Shown one piece after another: positions 12,150 through 22,500 of a DNA stretch of 64,000 nt. A program made the position numbers and the translations under genes. Under the pieces are notes generated by a model that worked only from the letters and a program-made list of their open reading frames with translations, made no database searches and was not told where the DNA came from. The stretch comes from Oikopleura dioica. Lineage: Eukaryota > Chordata > Appendicularia > Copelata > Oikopleuridae. The first letter of the stretch is position 1. The number at the start of each line of letters is the position of its first letter. Where the stretch lies: contig OU015566.1 of NCBI GenBank assembly GCA_907165135.1, positions 8,230,157-8,294,156 on the forward strand, read 5' to 3'.

Positions 12150-13251
12150 ATGCGGAAAGAGAATAGGATAATTTTTATTTGTCTCATCTTCGGCGCTGTT
12201 ATTATAAAAAGTTCTGAAATCTTTCAATATGCTGTGGATAGTCGAATTCATACAATAATCCTATTCCTTTTGAAATATAAAAAAATGATCAATTTGATGA
12301 TTTAAGTAGAACTTTGTTAACAGACCTTCAACAATAGTTATGGTCAATCTTTTCTACGACACCTCGATAAACATAAATGAAGAAGTCAACCTTGACGTCC
12401 AGCAAGAAGAAGAAGAGCCAGTAAGAATGTTTTTCGCAGCGGAAACTGGATGCCTTTTTGAAAACGAAACTTCCCAGCACATCAATTTTAGTAAAAACAT
12501 AACGAATTTTTGCTATCCGGATTGCACCGAGCTGTATTTCTACGAAACTATCAATGAGGTGAGCAAATTTGAAATATAAGCATTTACATTCTTTAGCTCC
12601 TTTTTGATAGGATTTTTACAGAGTTACTTTCTATCGGACCTTATGGGCCTTACAGATATGACAAAGAAATAGCAAATTTTTTCAAAGCTCAATTCGACGA
12701 TAGCATCATCACAACTATTCCTGGAAGAGAATGGTTAGTCTAGTCACTTCTATAATTTGATAATTATTTTAGTCGTAACTCAAAGTGGGGAATGGCATTT
12801 CGCAATGGAGAGTTTCCCGAAAATGAAAAATCACCCGGCATCCCAAATGAAATAAGCATTTTCGCAAAAGAAACTTCAGCAGATTATCCTCTTGCGAATA
12901 TTACTTTCAATGTAACGGAGACTCATAAATTTCACGAGTTTGAACGGGCGACGACAAACTACTCACTTGGAATGGATTCAGAATATGATCTCAAACTCTG
13001 TCGACTCAATCAAGTTTTGGGCATTTTCTACAATTTTCTGTATGTTTCCGAGGACTCTAAGGGCCTATCCTATCTTATCATTGTTATTTAGGTATCCAAC
13101 ATATGAAAATCTGGGAGTTATTAGCTGTCCACCAACTTCTGTTCTTTGTGGAAATTCTTATGTGCTCGAATTTCGAAGAGAATGCAATGATTTCATGGAC
13201 GAGATATACAATATTCCAGTTGATTCTACTGTTTTAAATGTTTCAGAATAA
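12150..13251 (+). CDS. Putative secreted or membrane glycoprotein
   Basis: Exons on the plus strand appear to encode an extracellular protein. The first ATG (12150) opens a basic N-terminus followed by a hydrophobic stretch (IIFICLIFGAVII) that could be a signal peptide or anchor. Later exons (about 12340-12559, 12621-12733, 12774-13031 and 13092-13251) are joined by plausible short GT-AG introns. They are rich in cysteines and N-glycosylation sequons such as NETS, NITN, NFT-like and NYS. The phrase GPYGPYRYD after ELYFYETINE weakly recalls the GPY-Y region of CD36-family proteins, but the rest does not match well. The link between the signal exon and the next exon is unresolved. Function unknown. 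Confidence 0.45.
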
Positions 13252-14400
13252 AACCATAAATAGCACTAGAGACCTTATCAACGTGAAAACGCGTCGGTAC
13301 AAGATCATGAATTGTTTTTGGATGAAATAAGCGCAGTGGAAAGTAAGTGACTCGCAAAACAAACTCGCAAGAGGAGAAGGAATCCAGCTGAGCCAAAGAG
13401 GGCCGAGACGAAGTTGGAATCAAGTACCCAAGGAAATAGTCTTGAGCCAACTTGAAATACGCTCGAGTCCGTTTTGGATTAATCTTTGCCCGTCTGATAC
13501 TGACACTTTCTCAAATAATATTTTAAGAATTTTTAATTAGCGCTTTCGCACGCTCTTTCTAAATTCCAAATTTCAAAAGTCTTTGATAACAAAAATCACC
13601 CTTATGACCACAAATAACTAGTTCTGTTCTATCTACAGTGGTTTGAAAATCAGTGTCCTTCTTATGTCACTTAAATTTACCCACCCTAAAATTTAGGGTC
13701 CCTAAATTTAAGGGCAAACCGCAACAATCGATTTTCAGCGAGAAAATGATGAAATTTTTAGAAATATTATTATTGACAAGAATCTTGAAGAATAAGAGTG
13801 AACAGCTCAAGGAATATAAGGAAAGTGTATATAAAAGTGGATCTGAAGAAAGTTTCGTGAATTTGAAGATTAGCAGTTTTAAGTTGAACGAATTTCAGCG
13901 GCGCTCCTTCCGCTGTGAATTTAGAGATGGGCACCCAACCGGTCCATTTCCGCGATCGCATAATCGATGTCTTCCTTTCTCACCGCCGGATTCGAAACTG
14001 AAAGGTAAATTTTAGTGAAATTCAGACTTGTTGAGATTCAGGTGCAGCGAGAATATCTTTGCGATGCAGCAGGGCGAGTGTACTCACACTAACAAACACC
14101 TTGTTTGGTGAGATCATCTAAGTGTTTTGTTTATGTCATTGCATAAACTAGGTACTGCAAGAAACTAGGTATAACTGCCATTTACAGCTGCAATAGATCC
14201 GGTTTATCGTTCTACTCAATTTTATGGTAAATCGACCTTCTAACGGGATCAAGTTTAAATCCAGAAAACATGTTCTTCTCCCTATATCATGGCTTTGAAG
14301 TTCATGTCACATGAACCCTGAATCATGACGTAAAATTGTGAATTTCGTATTGGGAAAAAATGATAGATGAAAAATCAGGCGCAGTAAAATTTTAAGCGCT
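13252..14400. other. Gap; nothing firm
   Basis: A plus-strand frame at 13653-14015 and overlapping minus-strand frames are open but without domain signals. It ends at the 3' end of the decarboxylase-like gene. Confidence 0.3.
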
Positions 14401-14813
14401 CTATCTTATTTGCGGAACATGCTCGGCGATAATTTGCGATAATAAGTCGCGAGAAGTTCTTTGAACTTCTTCACTCGAAATCGGCTTCTAAGAGAGATTA
14501 TCCTTACGTAAGATAGGATTCTAAGTCTCACCTCGAATATTTTTTTTTATAAAAAATTATCAAATCGCCTAGTTCCTTCCTGTCATCTACCGAATCTCTT
14601 GAATAACCGATCGGCGATCGCCCAATCGATAAAAATCAACTTACCGATCGCTCTCCAAAAGTTGGGTTGTCCCTTATGTGGCTGAAAGGTTATCATCAAG
14701 GACCCTTCAAACATCATCTTTTCCTTCAACGCTGGGGCGACCTTATGAATCTCTGCCTTCCAAATCGTATCGTGGGGTCTGCATCGGAGCCGCTTTGGGA
14801 CGTACCAGAAGCA

Positions 14814-14821
14814 GATATTCG
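14814..14821. repeat. 8-bp target-site duplication, left
   Basis: GATATTCG, repeated exactly at 19573-19580. It lies inside codons of the decarboxylase-like exon. Confidence 0.9.
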
Positions 14822-15509
14822 TAGGGTAAACGCACAAAAAAATTAACTTTTTCCGTCGGAAGAGTATTGACCTGAAACTTGGCATGGTAATAGATGATGC
14901 ATAACTACTTTTCAAAATTTTTTTTTCAAAAAAAATTTTTAAGGTTTTCAACCTTTTTAAGCCTGGAAAAATGCTAACTTCTGAGTGGATCATGTTAGAG
15001 GGCTCTTGAATAGCTAGATCGGCGCGGAATGAGCTCCTGATCATTATCATAAAAAAATTTAGTGACCATATCTCCGATGACTCAGAAATCGCCGAAGAGT
15101 GTTACGTAACCTTGTTATGTAACACTAATTAAGACATAAAATTGCTGTAGGACCAAAGAAATATATCTAAATACTTTTCAGCCCAAAAAATAATGACAAT
15201 TTTTCATCCCTTTTCCTGGAGGACCTAAGGGAGGACTTTTTTCAGGAAAACAAGGCATTGCTTGAAAAAAAAAACTTTTTAATTTTTTTTTAAATTTAGT
15301 TAAAGAAATATTTTAACGTAAAAAAATATAAAATAACCTTCACAAAAACCACTTTCTTTAAATAAAAACTTATAAAAATTCCGAAAAATAAACACCATAA
15401 TAGAAAAACCCGTAGAGGAAACATGGTAAAAAATAGAAACGGGTGAGGGTGGGGTTGGGGACAGAACTAAGACTGATCATCTTAGTCTTGTTTTCTTATC
15501 CCGGCCTTT

Positions 15510-15833
15510 GTCAAGCCCATTTTTAATTAAAAGCCAGGGACGGGGCTGAGATGGCCCTTCGGGCCGTCAAGCCCATTTTTAATTAAAAGCCAGGGACGGG
15601 GCTGAGATGGCCCTTCGGGCCGTCAAGCCCATTTTTAATTAAAAGCCAGGGACGGGGCTGAGATGGCCCTTCGGGCCGTCAAGCCCATTTTTAATTAAAA
15701 GCCAGGGACGGGGCTGAGACGGCCCTTCGGGCCGTCAAGCCCATTTTTAATTAAAAGCCAGGGACGGGGCTGAGACGGCCCTTCGGGCCGTCAAGCCCAT
15801 TTTTAATTAAAAGCCAGGGACGGGGCTGAGACG
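15510..15833 (+). repeat. 56-bp tandem array, about 6 copies
   Basis: Nearly six head-to-tail copies of a 56-bp unit with the same layout as the array at 6715-9526: GTCAAGCCC, an AT-rich middle, GGGACGGGGCTGA, then a palindrome (GGCCCTTCGGGCC). The palindrome loop and AT-rich part differ from the other array. Copies differ mainly at GATGG versus GACGG. A G-rich run (15441-15461) precedes it. Confidence 0.93.
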
Positions 15834-16144
15834 GGAGAGTTTTTATTTAAAAAAGCAGAAAATAAAAATTTTAAATTTCGAATTCTTCCATCATCCAGAT
15901 GTCTTCCACCAGACAAAGTCCTCCAAAAGTCCTCCAGGTGATCACATGATATTTATCAATTTATTTTAGATAAAATTTAGGATTTAATTTACTAAATTAC
16001 AAAAATCATTATTCTTCCAGCATTTTATTGGTCTTCCAGCAAGAAGCAAAAGGTCCTCCGGGTGATTCCTGATCGATCAGAGACATTGTCACTAAATTTT
16101 TTTATCTTAAATTGATCAGAATTTCGAGGCGCATCGAACTAGAC

Positions 16145-16156
16145 TATTCACGACTT
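16145..16156. repeat. 12-bp target duplication of Penelope element, left
   Basis: TATTCACGACTT precedes the retroelement and recurs exactly at 19375-19386 after it. Penelope-like elements make variable-length duplications in this size range. Confidence 0.85.
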
Positions 16157-16182
16157 GATAAATGATGACATCTCGTCGATAA

Positions 16183-16410
16183 ATGAGTTCGTTTTATTTG
16201 CAGTGGCTTAACGTTTTCGGAACAGCAAAAGTTCCATCATCAGAGCCGAAGTCTTGGAGTTACTTGTAAACCTTCCAAAAACAGACAAACGTACCTTTTG
16301 GTGAAAACTGCAGAACTGATCAAGCTCCCAAAAACAACCATCCCTCCAGATAGTGTTCTAGAGAATTTAACCCATTAAAAACTCGAAAATTTGTCAGAGG
16401 CTCCTACTCA
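16183..16410 (-). repeat. Inverted copy of Penelope terminal repeat
   Basis: Reverse complement of the repeat at about 16411-16620 and of the 3' copy at about 19150-19373. With the neighbouring direct copy it forms a palindrome of roughly 230-bp arms separated by a few bases around 16400, so transcripts across it could form a long hairpin. Confidence 0.9.
16205..16247 (-). ncRNA. Hammerhead ribozyme-like motif, inverted copy
   Basis: Reverse complement of the motif at 16554-16596, within the inverted terminal repeat. It would only be made by transcription from the minus strand. Confidence 0.6.
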
Positions 16411-16553
16411 AATTTTCGAGTTTTTAATGGGTTAAATTCTCTAGAACACTATCTGGAGGGATGGTTGTTTTTGGGAGCTTGATCAGTTCTGCAGTTTTCA
16501 CCAAAAGGTACGTTTGTCTGTTTTGGAAGGTTTACAAGTAACTCCAAGACTTC

Positions 16554-16596
16554 GGCTCTGATGATGGAACTTTTGCTGTTCCGAAAACGTTAAGCC
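16554..16596 (+). ncRNA. Hammerhead ribozyme-like motif
   Basis: The RNA would contain the core box CUGAUGA (16558-16564), a 5-bp hairpin (GGAAC/GUUCC), GAAA (16583-16586) and a UUA cleavage triplet (16590-16592). Stem I is formed by GGCU (16554-16557) and AGCC (16593-16596). Stem III is only about three pairs (ACGU), as in the minimal type I hammerheads known from Penelope-like elements, which can work as dimers. One unpaired U between the core and stem II departs from the textbook consensus. Cleavage is predicted, not shown. Confidence 0.68.
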
Positions 16597-16629
16597 ACTG
16601 CAAATAAAACGAACTCATTTATCGACGAG

Positions 16630-19125
16630 ATGTCATCATTTATCAATTCTTATGGCAAGCGACATCAAGATTTCAAGTCCTTGGATACTCTTGCAAGTAA
16701 ATTGCACAGGACCAGGCAAACGCTGCATTTCTTAGACAACTGCGTTTCTGATCAAGTACTTCCAATTTTTACCAAAATCCCAATTCAGGTGGTAAAATTT
16801 TGTAAATGGGGTCGAAATAAAATTAAGCGGGAACGATTAAAAATTTTAATTAATGAACAAAAAATCTGTAGTTACAAACTCGAGGAAATTCGAATATTAT
16901 TCAATGAAAGTCTATCCAAATTTTTTGAGAAAGAAGGTATTGGTTGTGAAAAAGAAAAAATGATAATAATTTTAGATTTAGAAAATCGTGCGAGAATCCG
17001 AGATGAGGAACGCGACAGAAAAAGACAATTAAAATTCGGCAAATTGAAAATTCAACAATCATTTCGGAAACCACTTAAATATGAAGTAAAAAATTTTTCA
17101 AAAAAACAAATTCCTACTAATATAATAAACATTCTAGAAAGAGGTTGGAAGGCCCCTCTTGGGGGGCGACCGCACTCGATAAATTTGCTCCAACAATTTG
17201 ATAGCCTGATGGGCCATATAAAAAAATATGATCAATTTCAACAACTCACACCAATGACTCAATTTCATTTAAAAGGCAGATTGACTTCGATTCACGAAAA
17301 ATTAACTACTTGTTTCGGTAATGACAATAGTAACAGGATGATAAGACAGTATTTACGGGAAAACAGGGAAACTGTGTTTGTTTTATCGGACAAAGACTCA
17401 GTTATTTTAATTTTGGACCGTTCTCAATACGAGAATTCTATGCATCGAGAATTTTCAGATGAGACAAAATTTATTCAATTAAATTCCGATCCAACTGAGG
17501 AGGACACTTTGGAAATGAGGCAAAATTTACGCAAAATGGAAAAATTTGCGGACAAGAATTTTTTCAATAGAAATAAACCGGTTTCGAGGATAAAAGACGC
17601 ATATGGACTTGGCAAATGCCATAAAGAAACTTTCGAGCAGGAGCTTAATATGAGAACTATAGTTTCAGCAAGAAATTCTGTTTGTGAAAATTTTCATAAA
17701 AATTTTTTGGCAAAATTATTAAATAATCTCAAAAGCAAATTCTCACTTCGTGGGTCTAAAGAATTCGGCTTATGGTTTAAAGAGCAAAAATTCAATTTTG
17801 ATGAAGTTGATTTTGCAAGTTTTGATATAGTAAAACTCTACCCAAGCTGCGATACAACTCACCTGATTCATCTCCTCTTGAAAACAATTTATGACGATAA
17901 TTCGCCATCCAAAATGTTACCTCGATACCGGGATGAGAATAAAAGACTGCTAAGACCAATTCCAAAAAATGTTCTCCGACCAGTTTTGGATTCAGTTTTG
18001 AAAAAACTAACTGCATTTCGGTTTGCAGACAGAACTTATCGTCAGATATCGGGTCTATCAATGGGCGACAGTAGTTCTCCAAAATTAGCGGATTTCTATC
18101 TGTTTATGCTTGAGAAAGATAAGATCGAAAAACTTATTTCGGAAAAAGTGATTTTAGGCTATAAAAGATTTCTGGACGACACGATTGTCTTTTTTCGACG
18201 CGGTTCGTTCGAAAAAGTCAACGAAGTTTTTCAAAATTTGCATGAGTCTCTTAAAGTAACTGTTGAAAGGTCAAGTCCTGAAGGGATAAAATTTCTCGAC
18301 TTTGTGGTCTATCCCTCGGAAACAAACACCCTGCAAATTCGTAATCATCGAAAACACACTGTTCCAATGAATTTTGTAAATGACATTGCTCCTTTGTCAT
18401 TGAAAAAGGGTATTCTAACGTCAGAATGTAAAAGGGCTTTATATAAACACTCAGATCCGAAAACCCTGGGGGATGAGTTTATAGAGATAGAGGAGAAATA
18501 TCTCGCCCAAGAATATCCCTTAGAAATGATCCGTGATGTAGAAAAGGTGGTGAAAGAGGGAAGGGTTGACAAGAAAGATTGGGAAGAGGAAAAAAGTTTG
18601 CATCCAGAGAGGAATTTTACAGTTTCTATCCCCTTTACGTCCCAAAGGGTGTCCCGGATAACGAGGGAAATGCGTAAGATTATCTCAACCTTTCTTCCCG
18701 AATTCAGCCTACATACGGCGTTGAGAACAGTATCGATGAGAAACACGATTATCTCCAATCTCTTACCTAAGCCGGAAGAGGAAAAGGCCATTAATGTGGT
18801 GTATTCCTTTGTCTGTAGTTGTGGGGAGGAGTATATTGGGGAATCCGAAAATTTACTGATGAGAATTCGCGACCACGGGCAAAAATCAAAAGATACAGCT
18901 GTATACGCACACACTCAGTCATGTGAGGTTTTTCAGACAGGATTTAATGAAAAGTATCAGCAAAATAACCCGAAGTCCCGGTTTGAATATCTCAAATCGA
19001 AATTTACCCTGCTGCATAAGAATCTATCGTATGACAAACGAAAACAAGTAGAGGGACTTGAAATTTCGTTGAAAAATCCCAGTTTAAACAAACAGATACA
19101 GCATAGGAAAATCTTTATTTTGTAA
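16630..19125 (+). CDS. Penelope-like reverse transcriptase with GIY-YIG nuclease
   Basis: An 831-residue polyprotein that would copy the element's RNA at nicked DNA. The reverse transcriptase core shows SFDIVKLYPS around residue 397, GLSMGDSSSPKLADF around 474 and the catalytic RFLDDTIVFF box around 513, with two adjacent aspartates. The C-terminus holds a GIY-YIG endonuclease: VVYSFVCSCGEEYIG around residues 722-737, followed by ESENLLMRIRDH, which carries the expected arginine. Order and length fit endonuclease-bearing Penelope proteins. The N-terminal 300 residues are basic and helical. The start ATG at 16630 lies within the duplicated 5' region, so an antisense copy of the start also exists upstream. 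No internal stop or frameshift is visible. Confidence 0.95.
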   Translation: MSSFINSYGKRHQDFKSLDTLASKLHRTRQTLHFLDNCVSDQVLPIFTKIPIQVVKFCKWGRNKIKRERLKILINEQKICSYKLEEIRILFNESLSKFFEKEGIGCEKEKMIIILDLENRARIRDEERDRKRQLKFGKLKIQQSFRKPLKYEVKNFSKKQIPTNIINILERGWKAPLGGRPHSINLLQQFDSLMGHIKKYDQFQQLTPMTQFHLKGRLTSIHEKLTTCFGNDNSNRMIRQYLRENRETVFVLSDKDSVILILDRSQYENSMHREFSDETKFIQLNSDPTEEDTLEMRQNLRKMEKFADKNFFNRNKPVSRIKDAYGLGKCHKETFEQELNMRTIVSARNSVCENFHKNFLAKLLNNLKSKFSLRGSKEFGLWFKEQKFNFDEVDFASFDIVKLYPSCDTTHLIHLLLKTIYDDNSPSKMLPRYRDENKRLLRPIPKNVLRPVLDSVLKKLTAFRFADRTYRQISGLSMGDSSSPKLADFYLFMLEKDKIEKLISEKVILGYKRFLDDTIVFFRRGSFEKVNEVFQNLHESLKVTVERSSPEGIKFLDFVVYPSETNTLQIRNHRKHTVPMNFVNDIAPLSLKKGILTSECKRALYKHSDPKTLGDEFIEIEEKYLAQEYPLEMIRDVEKVVKEGRVDKKDWEEEKSLHPERNFTVSIPFTSQRVSRITREMRKIISTFLPEFSLHTALRTVSMRNTIISNLLPKPEEEKAINVVYSFVCSCGEEYIGESENLLMRIRDHGQKSKDTAVYAHTQSCEVFQTGFNEKYQQNNPKSRFEYLKSKFTLLHKNLSYDKRKQVEGLEISLKNPSLNKQIQHRKIFIL

Positions 19126-19312
19126 TACCAGTCAGAGGCATTGTAAAATTGAGTAGGAGCCTCTGACAAATTTTCGAGTTTTTAATGGGTTAAATTCTCT
19201 AGAACACTATCTGGAGGGATGGTTGTTTTTGGGAGCTTGATCAGTTCTGCAGTTTTCACCAAAAGGTACGTTTGTCTGTTTTTGGAAGGTTTACAAGTAA
19301 CTCCAAGACTTC

Positions 19313-19355
19313 GGCTCTGATGATGGAACTTTTGCTGTTCCGAAAACGTTAAGCC
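19313..19355 (+). ncRNA. Hammerhead ribozyme-like motif, 3' copy
   Basis: Same sequence and layout as 16554-16596, in the 3' terminal repeat. Two direct copies flanking the body could release a unit-length RNA by self-cleavage, which is the role proposed for such motifs in this element class. Confidence 0.68.
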
Positions 19356-19374
19356 ACTGCAAATAAAACGAACT

Positions 19375-19386
19375 TATTCACGACTT
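19375..19386. repeat. 12-bp target duplication of Penelope element, right
   Basis: TATTCACGACTT, identical to 16145-16156. Confidence 0.85.
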
Positions 19387-19572
19387 CTCAACTTTATCCA
19401 CTCGAAAAATAGTTTTTTTGAGCTCTTTAGAGGGCGCTAGAATGATGTCAGGTGGTTTTTTCAAAAAATTTTTTTCGGAAATATCATTTTTTCATGTTGA
19501 GCAATCACGTCACCAAAAATTAAGTTTCTACGACCCCTAGAAAAAAAGCTGATTTTTTGTGCGTTTACCCTA

Positions 19573-19580
19573 GATATTCG
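19573..19580. repeat. 8-bp target-site duplication, right
   Basis: GATATTCG, matching 14814-14821. Confidence 0.9.
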
Positions 19581-22500
19581 CATACCATCCCTTTTCCAGA
19601 ACGGGGACGAACATTTCCGGGCGCTTTCGGATCTCCTCTTCGAAGTATTCGGACATTTCCAGGCACTTGTCGACCGACTGGGCAAATCCAGAGATGCCCT
19701 TTGCTCGCCAGCCAAGCCAGAGCTTGAAGGCGTCTGGTCTCCGGCCGCACTGAATTTTGCGAATTTGACATTTTAAATTTATGGAAAAGGATGAAAAACG
19801 TGATTTCACGATTTTCTTTTGAAACCAAAATCTTTGTTATTTTTTTGAAAGTCTTAAAACAGTATCCGATTTTATTAATTATCCATCATTGATAGACCTT
19901 ATCGTTGTTGATTGATTTAGGAAGTGCGGGTAAAAGTACAAGATTGATCAAAAAATCACGTGTTCGCTGAAATGTTCGCGAAAGAATTTTAGATTTTAAA
20001 ATTTTAGAGGGATGATTTTTTGATTACCTGAATAGTCTTGTCGCCAGTGTCGTAACGGACATCGTAGTGCTTGTCAGGCTGGAATAGGTATTCGGCGGAC
20101 ATGTTGTTGCACGCACTCAGGAGACCCTTGATCAAGTTTATAGTTTAGAAATAACGATTTCCCAGCCTCTGGATCTCAAGAATCCATCGAGGAAGTCACA
20201 AGAATCCCAAAACGCCAAACACTCAGACATTCGGAAATATCTGGGGCGAAATTTCAGCATTGCCCGAACACGAAAATGATTATTCTAGCCCTTTTAACTT
20301 TCGCGGTCACCTACTAACCGGGGATATAGTTCGTGTACTTTCAAGTATTCAGTAAAAATGCACGAGATTGGCGTCGAGAACAGTTTAAATCACGTAAGAA
20401 CCGATTTCTTACCTTGTGCCTCACTAGAAGTGCCGAGCATTGAAGAATAACACCCATCAGTTTATGCGGATTCCACGTGACCGAATCTGCAAGATGAACG
20501 CCTTGAGAAAAGGTTCGGAGGGAGAAATTCGATCACCGAGGGAAATTATTTTTTGTCAATTTAATAATCCAGAAAATTGAAAATTGGGTGGCAAATCGTA
20601 TCAATTCGCGATTGTCTTTTTTCGCGAACCCTTTTCCTTCAATGAGATTACGGTGAGTTTCGCTGACCATTACTGCGCCTCCCCAAGCTGCCTGAAAGAA
20701 GAAAAATATTTCTTGTTTTGGAACGCTTTGAGAAAATATATTCAGTTCCAGGTGTTATCCACTGCTTGTCGATTTCTAACTAAGTTATCCATTATTGATA
20801 ATGGATGAAAATACTCTGTCTATTTACTCCAAAACGCGTCTTATTCATGTTCGATCATTTCCACTACTAAGTGCGAGTATTATCAAAATAGAAGGTACAT
20901 AAAAGTTGTCATTGTTTTGGGAATGTAGAATTCGCCATTGCACGTTTTTACGATCACGTTGGGTTCTCGAGTGGGGGATTCATAACCAGCTTGTTACGTA
21001 GTGTTTTGAACCGTGTAATAACACCTGTTGTGAATTTTCGCGACAGCGGCTTAGTTTAAACATTTTTCGCAATAAAGACTTATATGAAATGATGCACCGG
21101 GCCTAATTGGCAATTTCTTACTAAGACAAGGTCACTGTTTGAGATTTTATCGGCTGAAAAGCCACTTTCGAAGATAAGTGCATTTCTAAACTTACGTCAA
21201 CGTGAAGCCAAATGTCGTGTTCTTGAGCTACTTTAGAAATCTCGGCGATTGGGTCGAAAGCACCCAGAACTGTTGTTCCAGCAGTAGCTTCATGTGGGAT
21301 TCAGAAAAAGCGACGAAGTAATTCAATTAAAGTTTTAAAAGCAAAAAAATCCTACCTTCAAATTAAGAAAAAATAATGTTTAGCTTTCATGTTCTAGTTA
21401 AACTTTTATCAACCAAAATTGCGAAAAGGTCGCTCGCAGAATTGACCGTTCGCTAATTACTTTTGCTTTAATTGATTTCTGATCCCGTCCCGATAACGAG
21501 GAATGGCTTCCATCCTTTGCCCTTGGCTTCTTCGATTCGGGCCCGCAAGTCATCCACACACATTGCGCCTCTAGAATTGTATGTAAATACAGGAAGCGAT
21601 TGCTAGTCAGAATTTAGAAGATGCTGTAATTGCCCTCAATCTAACCGTCTTGCTGATGAAGGTACTTTTTTTATGTTCAAATAAATAATTACATTGAAAC
21701 CCGGCCATAAATTATCTTTGATGAATAGAAGCCCCCTTTTTTCTTTCTATACGTTCCCATAAAGAAAAACGCGCACTGCAAAAACAGTTGCTGGTTTTTA
21801 GAGTGAGCGCGTTTCGTGTTTTTCCAGTGAGTTATCTAACTGCAAATTTCCTTGGCGCGGGACTTCCGAGCTGCTAAAGGTAGCTATTTTTGTGAAACAT
21901 TGTCGGAAAATTGACGGCCAAAGCGAGAAGAGTGTATCTTATCAGAGAAGAGCGTGATAAGTTTTAGTTCTCATCGGAACCATGGGTTCATAGCTACAAG
22001 TTATATTTGCGAAGCTTTTTCTCGGTGATAAGATATTTCATAAGCAGTGTTTTCAGTTTTGCTTACAATTTTTTCTCTTTTATGCAAGAGTTTCTAAATT
22101 GAATCTGGATCGGACACTCTGGACAACCAAAAAATTTATAAATGCTAATGGAATTTTTACTCAAGCAATTTTCGCAGTAGTGTTAATCAAGTGAAATTTC
22201 GCTATTTTGCGTTACCTTTTATCGACCTTCACGGCGACGACGTTATTGAGTCCGATGCCGAGGATGATCCCGGGCCGCATGTTGGAATAGTGAGCGTCTG
22301 AAACAACCGTTACTGTTGGATTAGCGAGGCAGTAATAATATGGGGCGCAAATCACCGTGTGGTTAGAACACGTGAAAGCTCTCGATAAGGCACTCTAAGC
22401 TTGATTCACTTAGAAAAGGTTAGTTAGGCGAGAAGAAATGCACCGTGAAGAATCGAAAATCTAAACAGCTGATCTGAAATGGACCGAATTGGCAGTTTTT

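Larger units (their letters stand above)
16157..19374 (+). mobile_element. Penelope-like retroelement, apparently complete
   Basis: A 3218-bp element nested in the hAT-like element. It begins with an inverted copy of its own 5' part (about 16157-16400), followed by the direct copy (about 16410-16647), one long open frame (16630-19125) and a 3' terminal repeat (about 19150-19374). Terminal repeats in mixed orientation are a known feature of Penelope-like elements. The intact frame, matching terminal copies and perfect 12-bp target duplication suggest a young insertion. Each terminal copy contains a hammerhead-like motif. Confidence 0.9.
14822..19572. mobile_element. hAT-like element inserted in GAD-like exon
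   Basis: A 4751-bp insertion whose ends are inverted copies of TAGGGTAAACGCACAAAAAA (right copy diverges after that). It is flanked by the exact 8-bp duplication GATATTCG at 14814-14821 and 19573-19580. TIRs starting TAGGG with an 8-bp duplication fit the hAT superfamily. It encodes no transposase that I can see. It contains an AT-rich left part, a G-rich motif, a short 56-bp tandem array (15510-15833) and a complete nested Penelope-like element. Excising the element with one duplication restores an uninterrupted reading frame in the host exon, so the insertion boundaries are well defined. Confidence 0.88.

Noticed and set aside
14583-15050. 155-codon minus-strand frame taken as one gene
   Set aside because: Its right half is transposon end sequence. 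Only the part left of 14822 is decarboxylase coding sequence.
16500-16596. Alternative type III hammerhead using ACGTTT upstream (about 16510)
   Set aside because: It pairs stem III, but no adjacent stem I strand fits. The type I fold with GGCU/AGCC is better.
17792-18914. Long minus-strand frames under the Penelope coding region
   Set aside because: They are shadows of the 831-residue reverse transcriptase frame.
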